From Pteria penguin (taxonomy: Eukaryota > Mollusca > Bivalvia > Pterioida > Pteriidae), in NCBI GenBank assembly GCA_035048485.1, contig CM068587.1, forward strand, positions 49,436,496 through 49,500,495: 64,000 nt of DNA, written 5' to 3'. Below the pieces are notes generated by a model. The model saw only the letters and a program-made list of their open reading frames with translations, did no database searches and was not told the DNA's origin. The first letter of the stretch is position 1. The number at the start of each line of letters is the position of its first letter. The translations under genes and the position numbers were made by a program. This document shows, piece by piece, positions 48,690 through 59,349 of the stretch.

Positions 48690-50160
48690 ATCGCAGTCAT
48701 ATATATATATATAAGACAATGCTGATTCTACATTGGACAAACACATGCATCTTTAAAGTGAATAAAATCGAACAACAAGCAATTTCTTCTCATCTGGGCC
48801 CTCCTTTTAGGTACCACTGAATAGCACCCTTGGTACTGTAGACCCATCATTTTTATGGAAAATCGTGTACTAAACTATTTTGAAGTGTGTCAAGTGCGTA
48901 TTAACAGTGTTACTTACGATGTAAACGAGGCAATCACATCATAAGCTACGGTTTGTTACCGAGGAGAAGTGGTTTCTTTGTAGACAGATCTCGGCATTAA
49001 GGACTCATTGAAGTCACTGATTTTCCCGCTAAATATATCTTTATTAAGGTGCCATGCGTTCACGGTTTATAAATACAACGACAATAAAAACCGTGATTTC
49101 TACCTACGTCCAAGGTCATTTACTATATACTGTTACATAAAACTATTCTCGGATGAATAGATTCTCGTGAAGTTAATAAAACATTAAAAGTGTATAAGGA
49201 GAACAATTATTTGACCTTATTTCTATTGACTTGTAAAAGAAACACAAAGTGAACTTAATGGTGTTTTGTAATTATAGCTACTTAATCCGAGATACATTGA
49301 CTCCTAGAAACATCAGGACTATCTTAGGCATTTCAGTGGCAAAACCATGAATTTTTGTTGAACAGTTATTTCCCATTTGGGACAATATCTTATGTAAAAC
49401 AGGTATGAAGTCATAAATGTCTTATGGAAACGGCATTTTTGGACCATCATTTCCCGGAGTTTTAAATTGGTTTCCATAGAATTGAACGACGCGACGTAAG
49501 AATCACTTTATGTCCTAAAGGGAAGTAACTCTGTGTAACGAAAAGACCGAATAGAGGCTGCCCACTGCGGTTGACTATTATGTATGATTTGTCTCTTGTG
49601 GTGTGTAACTGCTATTACATTCCTCGAAAGGTATTGTTTATCATAACCCCCTCCTCCCCCCCCCCCCCAAAAAAAAAAAGGGAAGGTCCGTTGTTGACGG
49701 TAAACATTCCAGAAATACAACTGTAACTACCTAAGTAAATCTTCCAGAGAGAAGCCAATGTATAGATATATGATAGGATTAATTCTATTTCTTGGCCGCT
49801 CAACCTTTTTTTAATGAAATCAATGATTCTACTTGAAGAAGGACAATGTCTTTCTTAAATATTTATCTAACAGTCTGTTTTATTAGACGTCCTTTATGAA
49901 AAAGAGTTTAATTTTTTTTCCTTCATACTCATAAGTTGACCGTTTGTTGTCTTCTCACAATATTTATTGTAATTCAGACCATCTTTGTTGAACAAATTGA
50001 CTTTTCATTAGACTATTTGAAAAATCGTTATTTATATTGTAGAGTTTTGTTTGAGGAAGGCATACCTCCAAGTCATTTATTTTATTATGGCTTTAAACAT
50101 AAATGCGCATGTTTGATACCAATTAAGTTCAGATTAGTACAATAAAGTAGGTTTAGTTTG
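48690..50160. other. Intronic AT-rich sequence
   Basis: A C/A run at 49655-49680. No supported gene. Confidence 0.4.
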
Positions 50161-50167
50161 ATATTAA

Positions 50168-50272
50168 TAGACTTCACCACTATGACTAGGAGGTTAGTAA
50201 CCTCGTGTTTCCACGTCGCGCTATGACTGCAAAAGTGTTGAAAGCCCATGTAAAACCCCCATCAGCGATATC
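50168..50272 (+). mobile_element. SINE, family B, 3' fragment
   Basis: CACCACTATGACTAGGAGGT, TAGTAACCTCGTGTTTCCAC and GTTGAAAGCCCATGTAAAAC match the 3' two thirds. The head is missing. Confidence 0.65.
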
Positions 50273-50769
50273 AATTTCATTATACGAGAGTGATGAAGTC
50301 TGAAATGTGAAGGACGCTGTGAAGCCCTTCTTACTGTTAAGGACATTAAGGACACTAAATTTTAAGCAATGTCAATCAGTATGGCTACGTACATGGGTAA
50401 GGACATTTCATCTCTGCATCACTTGGTGCAGTCCTACAGAATGTGTTGAGTGAATGCAGATCTATAGAAGGGGCGTTTAAGTATGAGGGAAGAAAGGGCG
50501 GAGGAAGACAGAAGCGTATGAGACAGAAGGTTAAATTTCTGATAGCAATTTTTTTTCTTCTTTTCTCATCTCAAGAGTATTGTATTTTTGGAGTGCTGTC
50601 TACCACGTATGATGTCACATTTCATTTGTATTATCAGAACTTGATGAAAACTACCTACGAGCATAGATCTATTTACTTTATACAGTTCAAGTCTGATGAA
50701 AAAGATCTTTTTACAGTTTTATATCATGTAAGGAACAATATCGGACAAACGAATTTATCTGCTCAGATT

Positions 50770-51382
50770 TACGTCATAATGAGCTTTGCCATCCGTTATC
50801 ATCCGTTAAGTGGCGCTTGTGTATTATGAGTTAGAAACGAAGTTGAACGTTAGCAAGCTTATGACGTCATAAGAACGTTTCTTTGTTCTTTACGTCATTT
50901 TTATGGGAATACGTTTTATTTATCCTTTAACATTAGGACCGCAGTTATGGCGGCGAAATCCATTCTAGATCTGTGACGTAACAATCCAAGCATTAACGTC
51001 ATAATGAAAACTCCAGAAAAAAAGTGGTTTGTCCAATATTAGGCCCCTTACATCATATAAAAAGGTCTATTAGATCTAATCACATGCTGTCTACTTTTAC
51101 CCAACTCATTTTATTCATTTTTATTATTTTCCATTCATTAGATCTACTCATCCTTGCACCATATCTAATTATTCTTCATGTTACATACATTGTTTTTATT
51201 TCATGCAAACTATACGTTACTTCACTCACCATACCTGTCATTTGGTTTGTGAGTTGTTGTTCATTAATGCTGATTCTACTACTTATATCGTAATACCTTT
51301 GATAAGAGTCATCATCCGGAATGACAAATGGCGTCATTGCAATATAAGAGATGACGTCATCTATGAATGACAGATGACGTCA
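50770..51382. promoter_or_regulatory. Cluster of eight CRE/ATF-like sites
   Basis: Perfect palindromic TGACGTCA occurs at 50862-50869, 51352-51359 and 51375-51382. One-base variants or half sites occur at 50770 (TACGTCAT), 50891 (TACGTCAT), 50974 (TGACGTAA), 50995 (AACGTCAT) and 51330 (GGCGTCAT). The last sites are part of a small tandem repeat (ATGACAGATGACGTCATC type). TGACGTCA is the classic CREB/ATF site. The cluster is intronic, ending 0.3 kb before the exon at 51678, and could be an enhancer or an alternative promoter. Confidence 0.4.
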
Positions 51383-51677
51383 TCGTACAATGACAGATAA
51401 CGTATGGGTTTGCTTCTTTAACACTTGTGATTTAGCGTGCTTTGTTTCTTTAGCTTCTATACTAGAACTTTCGCTTTTGGTAACTTTGAAACATATGTAC
51501 GAGGAAAAAAAAAATGACAATGCTGGAAAAAAAGCAAAGAAAAGCAAAATTCCAAAATATATCCGCATTTGTTTCCTGAGGGATGAGTACGGCAGAAAAA
51601 AAAAATGACAATGCTGGAAAAACTGAAAGTGAAGACGATGCATGAAAATTACTGATCTGTTTTTCGATCTTTTATAG

Positions 51678-51769
51678 CTGAACCCATTAAAGGAAATGTA
51701 CGTAAAGCCTCAATAAGTGAAAAGGTCGAGAAGTCCAGAGTTTCACAAGCATATATCGAATCCATTAAG
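51678..51769 (+). CDS. Internal coding exon, basic kinase-site segment
   Basis: The acceptor is CTTTTATAG and the donor AAG|GTAAAA. The exon is 92 nt. Its first two bases complete the proline codon left by the exon at 43922 (phase 1), and it ends in phase 0. It encodes about 30 residues including KGNVRKASISEKVEKSRVSQ. R-K-A-S fits the basophilic kinase (PKA-type) consensus, although nothing here shows that it is used. Charge changes from strongly acidic in the previous exon to basic. The exon lies 0.3 kb downstream of a cluster of CRE-like sites and 7.8 kb after the previous exon. The clean phase match on both sides is the main support. Confidence 0.75.
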
Positions 51770-52477
51770 GTAAAACAATGTTAATGCACGAACGACAACT
51801 GTTGTCTAGATATTCTCTTTACCTCTTACTTATACCTTATCAGGGCTCCACAGGATCCAGAATGCCATGTCCGGGAGCCCCGATATCTCTTAGGCGGTAT
51901 CAGTGTCCTTACCTTTTTGCCAGTAATATGCCTTGTGTATTATCATACTAATTTTTTCCACGAATGCATACAATTTTAGGGCCCAATTATGAAAAGATGT
52001 AGTGAGATAGAACTTCTTTCGAAATTATACCAAAATGTTTTCGAATCATATTCATTTCTAAATTGTTTTATTCTCCGTGAAAAAAAAAAGAAAATCAAAA
52101 CATCCCCATTGGATTAATTCGAATCTTTGCCTACATCTCTGATGCCCTTCTAGCTTGTTTGTCGCATGGAACACCACATGTAACAATAGACTGCGCACTG
52201 TTTAACTCGTCTCCATTCATTACCTCAATCTCACTGTGTTACTAATATTGCTTCTCGTGAATGTTTGTACAACTTCATATTTGTTTTCTGTTAGAACTTT
52301 GTATTGTTTGTAAACGCACATAAATCACTGCATGCTCTTTGAGAGAGAAACCTTTCTGTTGCGATTTTTAATCTTTTTAACCTTTTCATTCTTACTTAGC
52401 TCTGTCGCATGCCTCTATTCTCGGGTACATTTTTCTGATGATTCTTCATGTCTTTTCTTGTAAGACATATGTGATTT

Positions 52478-53420
52478 ATGTTTTCTTACGAAGATATTTT
52501 CTTTTGTATGTTTTCACTGAAAAATATATCTCTGTATAGTATACCAGTGTTATATATTTCACCTATAGATATATTACTGTTGTATGTTTCCCCGACAGTT
52601 AAGCCTTTATCCAATGTTTTCCCACTAACTTCTCCCTCTGTTGTAGGTCTTTCAAATTGTCATATTTTTACTCGAAGAGATCATTTATGTGTTATACGTT
52701 TTCATAGAAAGTTAGTATCTGTTGTAAGTTAATAATACATGTATATGATTTGTTGTAAGTTTTTACTGGAAGTTAAGGGTGTATCACATGTTCCCTCTGT
52801 TGTAAATTTATTTTCTCTCTTTGAAAATTTTTCTCAAGTATGTTGTTAGAAATGTCTTTATAGCTAGTACATGTATCACTATGCGTCTGCTATAAGTTTT
52901 CACCCAAAGATATGCATCTGATATTTGTTTTCACTGTAAGACATATCTCTGTTGTATCTTTATATTGGGAGATATGCATCTGCTGTATGTTTTACGGGAA
53001 GTAATGCCTTTGTTGTATGTTTTGACCGGACGCTCTGCCATTTTTAAACATGTCCCATTGGAAGATATGCCTCTGTTGTATGTTTAAGTGGAAAATATAA
53101 CTCCGTTGTAGGTTTTATTGAAAGATATGCCTCGGTTGTATGTCTAACTGGAAAATAAAAATCTGTTGTAGGTTTTATGGGAAGATACGCCTCTGTTGTA
53201 TGTTTATCTGGAAAATAGTTGTAGGTTTTATCGGAAGATATGCCTTTGTTGTATGTTTATCTGGAAAATATAACTCTGTTGTAGGTTTTAAGGGAAGATA
53301 CATGTATGCCATTGCCTTTGTTGTGTATTTATCTGGAAAATATAACTGTTTGATGTTTTATTGGAAGATATGCCTATGTTGTATGTTTTACTTGAAGATA
53401 TTTCTGTCATGTAATACATA
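52478..53420. repeat. 30-bp alternating array (60-bp dimers) in the last intron
   Basis: From about 53040 two monomer types alternate: GGAAGATATGCCTCTGTTGT (then ATGTTT) and GGAAAATATAACTCTGTTGT (then AGGTTTTA). Upstream units are more diverged. Open frames here (84 and 93 codons) translate the repeat. Confidence 0.85.
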
Positions 53421-53658
53421 ATACCTGATTCTTATATACCTATCTATTACATGTATATGTATTCCAATACACCGGTATTGTGATCTCATTTATATTTTTC
53501 ACCTCTTTTGAGGGATTTTCTCAGTTGTATTTCTTAAAGCTTACGCTAGTTCACTCCTTTTCAGTTATGACATTTCTTAGATGTGTGTTTAATTCTTAAT
53601 GAGATCTTTTAATTGCTTCGATTTGTTTTCTGTTCTGATCTCTTTTTTTCTTCCTGAC

Positions 53659-54150
53659 GTTCTAATTTCTACATTCTGCTGTCCGCGCCACTCACTCTGG
53701 AAACTGGAAAATCTGGATTTTCAGTTATTCATCTGCAGAATAATTTCAAAAAGGCAAAACCATTCGATAGATCTTGTTTAGTCGTTACTTTTGGCGTATG
53801 CTATATGTTTGTATGAAGAAGCGTTCTTATTTTATAGAAAAAAATCAATTTTAGATAGGGCGATTTCCATGTTTTAAATTTTGACGTGACGTCGTCATAG
53901 ACTCAGTGTTAAACATCGGCGACGTCACGTCAAAATTAACATAGAAAACGCCCTATCTAAAATGATTTTTCCCTATAAAATACGAATGCTTCTTCGTAGA
54001 AACATATAACATACACCATAAGTTACGACTAAACAAGATCTGTCGATTGATATTAATTTTGTAAAACTATTTTAAAGATAAATAAGTGAAAATCCAGATT
54101 TTTCGGTTTACAAAGTGAGTGTCGCGGACAGTAGTCATAGAACTTCTACC
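53659..54150. mobile_element. Fold-back element, about 490 bp
   Basis: The left arm (53659-53896) and right arm (53918-54150) are inverted copies with roughly 80-85% identity by eye. Shared blocks include TGTCCGCG, AATCTGGATTTTCA, AGATCTTGTTTAGTCGT, TTTTAGATAGGGCG and TTTTGACGTGACGTCG. The spacer is 21 bp. There is no coding capacity. It lies in the 51769-57315 intron. Confidence 0.85.
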
Positions 54151-54261
54151 GGTATCTGTACGCGCACTTACTTTTGTGCATTTAAATTTTAACGTAAAGC
54201 GTCGAAAGTGAAGGTTTGAATGTATCTGAATATTTATTTATTTATTTATTTATTTATTGTC

Positions 54262-54512
54262 GGATTATTGTTTTACGTCACGTGATTGTTTCACGCATAT
54301 GGTGACGGCATCTGCTTGGTGCATTGCATAGAAATTCTACGGACTCACCCGAAGCAGTGAGGGATCTTTTACGTACCACGCCTACCGTGACACGTCACTC
54401 CGTTTTTTGTACTCTCGTCCGAAAGATATGGCACCTGTAGGCCCACGGCGGGAGTCGAACCGGGACACTCTTGATCACGAGCCGAGCACCTCGTCCACTG
54501 AATCACACCGGC
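54262..54512 (-). mobile_element. SINE, family A
   Basis: GTTTTACGTCACGTGATTG, CCGAAGCAGTGAGGGATC, B-box complement GGAGTCGAACCGGG and head CGAGCCGAGCACCTCGTCC. An (ATTT)n at 54232-54258 adjoins its 3' end. Confidence 0.8.
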
Positions 54513-54567
54513 TTTATCTCTTAATACATTTTATTAACAAAGACATTATCAGTACACAAAAAACAGA

Positions 54568-54740
54568 GGGGCAGGCGTGGTGTAGTGGTTAAGCGCTTGG
54601 CTTGCGGCGCCGACGATCCGGGTTCGATTCCCGGGTTCCGCCACTATGTTTAAGAGGTTGGTAACCTCCTGCTTCCATGTCGCGATATAACTGAAATATT
54701 GTTGAAAGCGACGTAAAACACCAATCAACCAACCAACCAA
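54568..54740 (+). mobile_element. Full-length SINE, family B
   Basis: GGCGTGGTGTAGTGGTTAAG head, GGGTTCGATTCCC B-box, an intact body and (AACC)n tail. Imperfect 10-bp flanks CAAAAAACAG and CAGAAAACAG. It starts 56 bp after the family-A copy. Confidence 0.9.
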
Positions 54741-54749
54741 CAGAAAACA

Positions 54750-56855
54750 GCGCTGAAATATTACTTCGCGCCAATAAATATATTAATTGTATATTCTGTG
54801 AATAGGATGTACATGTAGAGTGGTAGCGTCTCATTGTTGTAAAGCAGCTTCACAGAGGAAAAAAATATATTGGCATTCTTGGCTTTTCTTTGTTGTATGA
54901 CGTCACAGCACTGGGCTGATGTACGATTTATGACATTTTGTTTCCATATATTTTGGCGTATTACGTCACTTAAATCAACTGATTTATGCATTTCTGACAT
55001 TTTATTCTTTCTTATAGGCCATTTTATCAATGGAATGATGACCTTACAATGCCCTTCTGATACACTGTGTATTTTCATTTTAGTAATTCACATATAGGAA
55101 CGCTAACAAATGTCTTTTGTTGTTTTTGTAGTATTATGTTTAGAAACATCTTTCGCGTTTAATTCATCATGTTTAACCCCTATCTGCTTCTCACTCACTC
55201 GACATACGTCAGTGGTGAATGACCAGCTATCTCACGTGGGAGTGCTTGGTGAACGCACGCTGGCCGTCTCATAGTCATATTTCACTAATAACGAACAAAT
55301 TCCGATACGACTTGGATAAAATTTCCCGCCGAGACCGCGCATTTATAGCCTTGATGAAATGTATGTTCCTCGGTTATCTATATACAGATGGTATCGCGAG
55401 ATTGAGCCGTGATCCCATTATGATTATGCGACCATTGTCTTAGTCAATTTGTCATTGGATACCCGGAGTATCTCTAGACTGTTATTAGCGATTCACACGT
55501 GAATAATGAGCAATGTCTCTCAAGTTTCCAACAAACCTGTTCATAACAGGTTGAATTATCCTATCTTTTGGCTTATGTAATGGTTAACCAAAGTCTCCTT
55601 TTTCTGAAATTATGACGCAACATGTCTTTTTCTTTTCGTCTCCTGCAGCGCATGACGTCACTGCGTTGTGATTGAGTATGTATGCATGTTTAAGTACGTT
55701 CAAAAGGAATCCCGAGTGATTTGTAACACCCCATTTAACCTTTATAGTGCTGCATATTAGTTTCGGGGTGCTGAAAAACCTCAATGAAATTTCTGTTTAC
55801 CTTTACTTTGAATCACTTATATTATATGATTGATAAGGGAATTTAAATGGGCTTTGGTGCATTAATATCTATGGTAGTGGGCTCATTTGTCCAAAAATAT
55901 CGTACCTATTCGCGATTCTATTTCTGATCCTTCCATATATACTTTTACAATGTCCTGGTTTTTTTTTCAGAGTTATATCCTTGTCTTTTCCTACCCTCGG
56001 TCACTATTTTTATGTCCTGTCCTGTCAATTGGTCACCAATGTCTTTACACCTTCTTCGACCAATTAAGAATAATCATTCAAACATTTCATGTGACGCCAA
56101 TGCAGTCTCCCTATATAACCATATCACATACCCAGACAATGACAGCAAAAAAAAAAATGTCGCCTGGAGACAACTACTCCAACAAGGCAGACTTAATTAT
56201 TTCCAGAATTGTCATACAATTTAAATATAGACCAATTGGATCCGAAAAAACCTTCTTGTCGACCTTTCCAGTCTAGTACGGAAGAGATGATGATGACAAT
56301 AATTACGTACGCCTTTTGTTATAATCAAGTGTGTACGAGGAACCGAATGCCTATCTTCGCTAACTGATTAAATGATTATAGCATTTCTGCTTTTATTTGC
56401 CCGGAAACTGACTTTCAGAGATAAAATTCACCGACAAGTTTAGAACATTTCCGATTGCAATAATTTCATTACATTGCGGTTTACTTCAGTATAATGTGTC
56501 AAAATATAGAGTTGTACTAACTGGGCCATATGTATATATGGAGATAACTACTGCTACGATACAAAACATATATATATATATACCTGTTTATATTGACCTA
56601 GATCGTCATTAGTTCTCTCTCTCTCTCTCTCTCTCTCTCTGCTTGACATTCTGCCTTACAATCTATGTTATCTTAAGTATGTTCTCTATCGTTCAGTTTA
56701 GATCATTTCCCACGACAGCAATTTTACCACGGTATTACAATATCATATAATCTATAAAAACACGTTTTGTTATTGACGTAAGTACTTTGAATAAATAATG
56801 AACTTCCTTGTTGAAATTCTGAATTATTATGATTATTATTGTTATTATTATTATT

Positions 56856-56890
<35 letters not shown>

Positions 56891-57314
56891 TATTATTATT
56901 ATTATTAACACTGAAGTAATAAAGAAGGAGAAAATCACGGGAAGGGGGGGGGGGGGGGTGTTGAGAATTACCTGTAAGTCTACATTGTACAAATCGTGCA
57001 GGGAACAGGAACAGACATCAGTATGTATATAGGGCATGGACTGTTATGACAACACTAATTACCATTGCACACTCGTAGCAGATGTATCACCGTTCCTTTG
57101 TACGATGTCTTCCTTTTATCTTTTTTTATTTCCAATGCAAATGCATGCAACATGCTGTCTTTGTTGCTTGTATTTAACATGACATTGATGGATTTGATTC
57201 TCCGTTTTTATGCATGGCTAGTTGTTAGAGTTATCGTTCTTTTATGCCCGTTACAGTTGCTGTTCTTTTACGTACGAACTAGCCTTATTCAAAACAAATT
57301 ATTTCTATTTTAAG
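54750..57314. other. Rest of the last intron
   Basis: Contains further CRE-like sites (54899 TGACGTCA, 55653 TGACGTCA), (CT)n at 56609-56641, (ATT)n(ATC)n at 56823-56907 and a G run at 56945-56958. Long frames here come from the trinucleotide repeat or chance. Confidence 0.5.
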
Positions 57315-57437
57315 GAGGACGCGGAACAGAGGAAAATGTACCTTGAACAAATGCTACAAGAACATGCAGAGATTGTTCAGGAAATTGGACAAACATCAGA
57401 TAGTTCAGAACCACTAGAGGAGAACAGGGATCACTGA
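57315..57437 (+). CDS. Terminal coding exon with short amphipathic helix
   Basis: The acceptor is a T-rich tract ending TTTTAAG. The frame is phase 0, matching the end of the 51678 exon, and ends at TGA 57435-57437. It encodes 40 residues. YLEQMLQEHAEIVQEIGQ has spaced hydrophobics typical of a short amphipathic or coiled-coil helix. It is followed by an acidic tail SDSSEPLEENRDH with casein-kinase-2-like serines. The acceptor is a tandem AAG/GAG pair (NAGNAG type), so inclusion of the first Glu could vary by one codon; GAG acceptors are usually disfavoured. Together the three exons give 164 C-terminal residues. The protein family is not recognised. Confidence 0.75.
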   Translation, partial: EDAEQRKMYLEQMLQEHAEIVQEIGQTSDSSEPLEENRDH

Positions 57438-58880
57438 CCTTCACCCCATAGACTTTCATCATGACCTTTGGTGGTGACCTTGATCATATTTTAATTCATA
57501 TTGCGTCACTAGTCTTCCACGCAAATTCATTTTGCTTGAGAAAGTTGGAATTCAGACTCCAAGAGATTTAGAAAATATTTTCTTTAAATGAAAAATACAA
57601 AATATTTTACATCAAAATTTTAAAGAATTTGTTCGTGTGGGAAATAAACAAAAGAAAATCAGTTCTGGTTTACAAATTCATTATAAACATATTTTCATAT
57701 TCATTCTTGTTTTTAATTAATACTGTTCAAATTCATGGAGGAGACAGGTTATCCTGAAGTGTACAAGCATAATACATGTGACCTTGAGCTCAAAGGTCAA
57801 AGGTCAGGAATTGCTTTTGGAGAGTAAGATTTGTTTTCATTAGTTGCTACATTTCCATTTTGGTGTGGATGCTTTTGATGCTGTACAAAAATTGTATTTG
57901 TTAACTTGACGATTGAAAATTTTACTTGTTTATTAATGGTGGTATCTATCCCGAAGATGGTGAGCATTTAGTAATGGCAAATAGCTCATTTCAACAAGGT
58001 GATTTATCTGCCTTTGTTCAGAACTCTCTAGGGTTTTACATATCATGACGAAGTGTATTAAGTGAATGTTATGTGACTGACTATATCTCCCCATGGTCAA
58101 TTGACTATACAAATAAGAAAACATAAACTGAACTTTACATCTTTTCCATTATTGAAAACTATCTTATCAAACAAGAGCAGATAACTGACCTTACTGCACT
58201 GGCCTATAACTTAAGTTTATAGTTGATAGGAAATGATGATGTATATATCTATTCTTATGAAATTTACACTCTGTTAAACTTATACATTACTATATGGTAT
58301 TCCCTTTTTTAGTTTTTGAAAGTTTTTGTTTTTAATTTATGATAATAATACTTCCATTTTCAGTTTTTTAAGCAGTATTAATTAATTTTTCTGGCTTTTG
58401 AATTATGGTATTTGAATCAAAGTTGAGTATATAGAGAGAAATCTTAAAGTAAAAAAAAATTACATATTTTTAGGGGAGGGGGGATATTTGCCACTATTCC
58501 AGGGGATACTTTTCCTGCCATGCTCTAGAAATGAAATACCATAATAAACAGAGAAGAGATAATTTGAATTAAATTGACTGTGTTTCAGTGTTTAAAGACA
58601 GCGAGATAATTGTTTAGGGTAGGAAACCAGAGAGACCTAGAGAGTGTTATTACTGTTATTACTAAATGGACACTAGATTGTGCCTGGGTAGATTCAGTTG
58701 TTTTCATATTACATCCAAGGGGATAGAGTCCTCTAATGTAACATTAAACATATCACATCATCTGTATATAGAACCCATACTTTGGTATAGTAGAACTTAT
58801 CTCACTTAAGATGACAGACATGAGGAACATTTTGTAACAAAAAAATCAAGGTGGCATAGGTGTCTCTACATAACACATTG
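57438..58880. other. Sequence downstream of the + strand gene
   Basis: AT-rich, no SINE, several AATAAA. It may be 3' UTR. Confidence 0.4.
57643..57648 (+). terminator. Candidate poly(A) signal AATAAA
   Basis: This is the first AATAAA downstream of the TGA at 57435-57437. It would give a 3' UTR of roughly 230 nt. Further AATAAA hexamers are common in this AT-rich stretch, so a much longer 3' UTR reaching the hairpin array at 58.9 kb is equally possible. Confidence 0.35.
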
Positions 58881-58884
58881 TATA

Positions 58885-59345
58885 ATTTTTACTTTGAGAC
58901 CGTCCCTCCATTATTTGAATCATATGTTATATGTTCATAGGGTCCTATTCAAAGCAGCAATGTTACAATATTGACCTTGAAATGATCCCCTTGTTGCATG
59001 TAGTGATCATATATAAATGTTTGTAACATATGAAAAAATTCTCAAAGTAATTATAATACATATTTACCTTGAGATGGTACCTTCATCCTATGATGTGTAT
59101 CATTTCTGTTTGCAAATTACATGTAACAAAGATACTGTCTTGAAGTAATCATAATATCATGCTTACTTTGAGAGAGTCCCTTACTGTTATCATGCATTTA
59201 GACACACCAGTACGAGATTTTCTCAAAGTAAACAGTATATCTGTATACAGATATTATACAGATTTATACAATGTTTACTTTGAGATTGTCCCTAACCCTT
59301 TTTCGTGCATTAGATACATGCCTAAGGGATTTTCTCAAACTAATA
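58885..59345 (+). repeat. Array of five tandem hairpin units
   Basis: 5' arms (TTTACTTTGAGANNGTCCCT type) start near 58889, 58970, 59062, 59163 and 59274. Each is followed by an inverted 3' arm (AGGGATTTTCTCAAAGTAA type) 45-90 bases later. In the fourth unit, 22 bases from 59165 pair with the arm ending at 59229 with two mismatches and two G-U pairs around a 21-base loop. Units are 81-111 bp apart and diverged. A sixth, weaker relic may follow at 59403. Confidence 0.75.
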
Positions 59346-59349
59346 ATTT

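Noticed and set aside
50518..50829. 103-codon frame beginning MRQKVKFLIAIFFLLFSS, like a signal peptide
   Set aside because: The hydrophobic run comes from a poly-T tract. The rest reads as chance sequence and the end overlaps the CRE cluster.
55219..55443. 74-codon frame with balanced composition
   Set aside because: Lies in the intron between 51769 and 57315, lacks splice sites, and no homologue is recognised.
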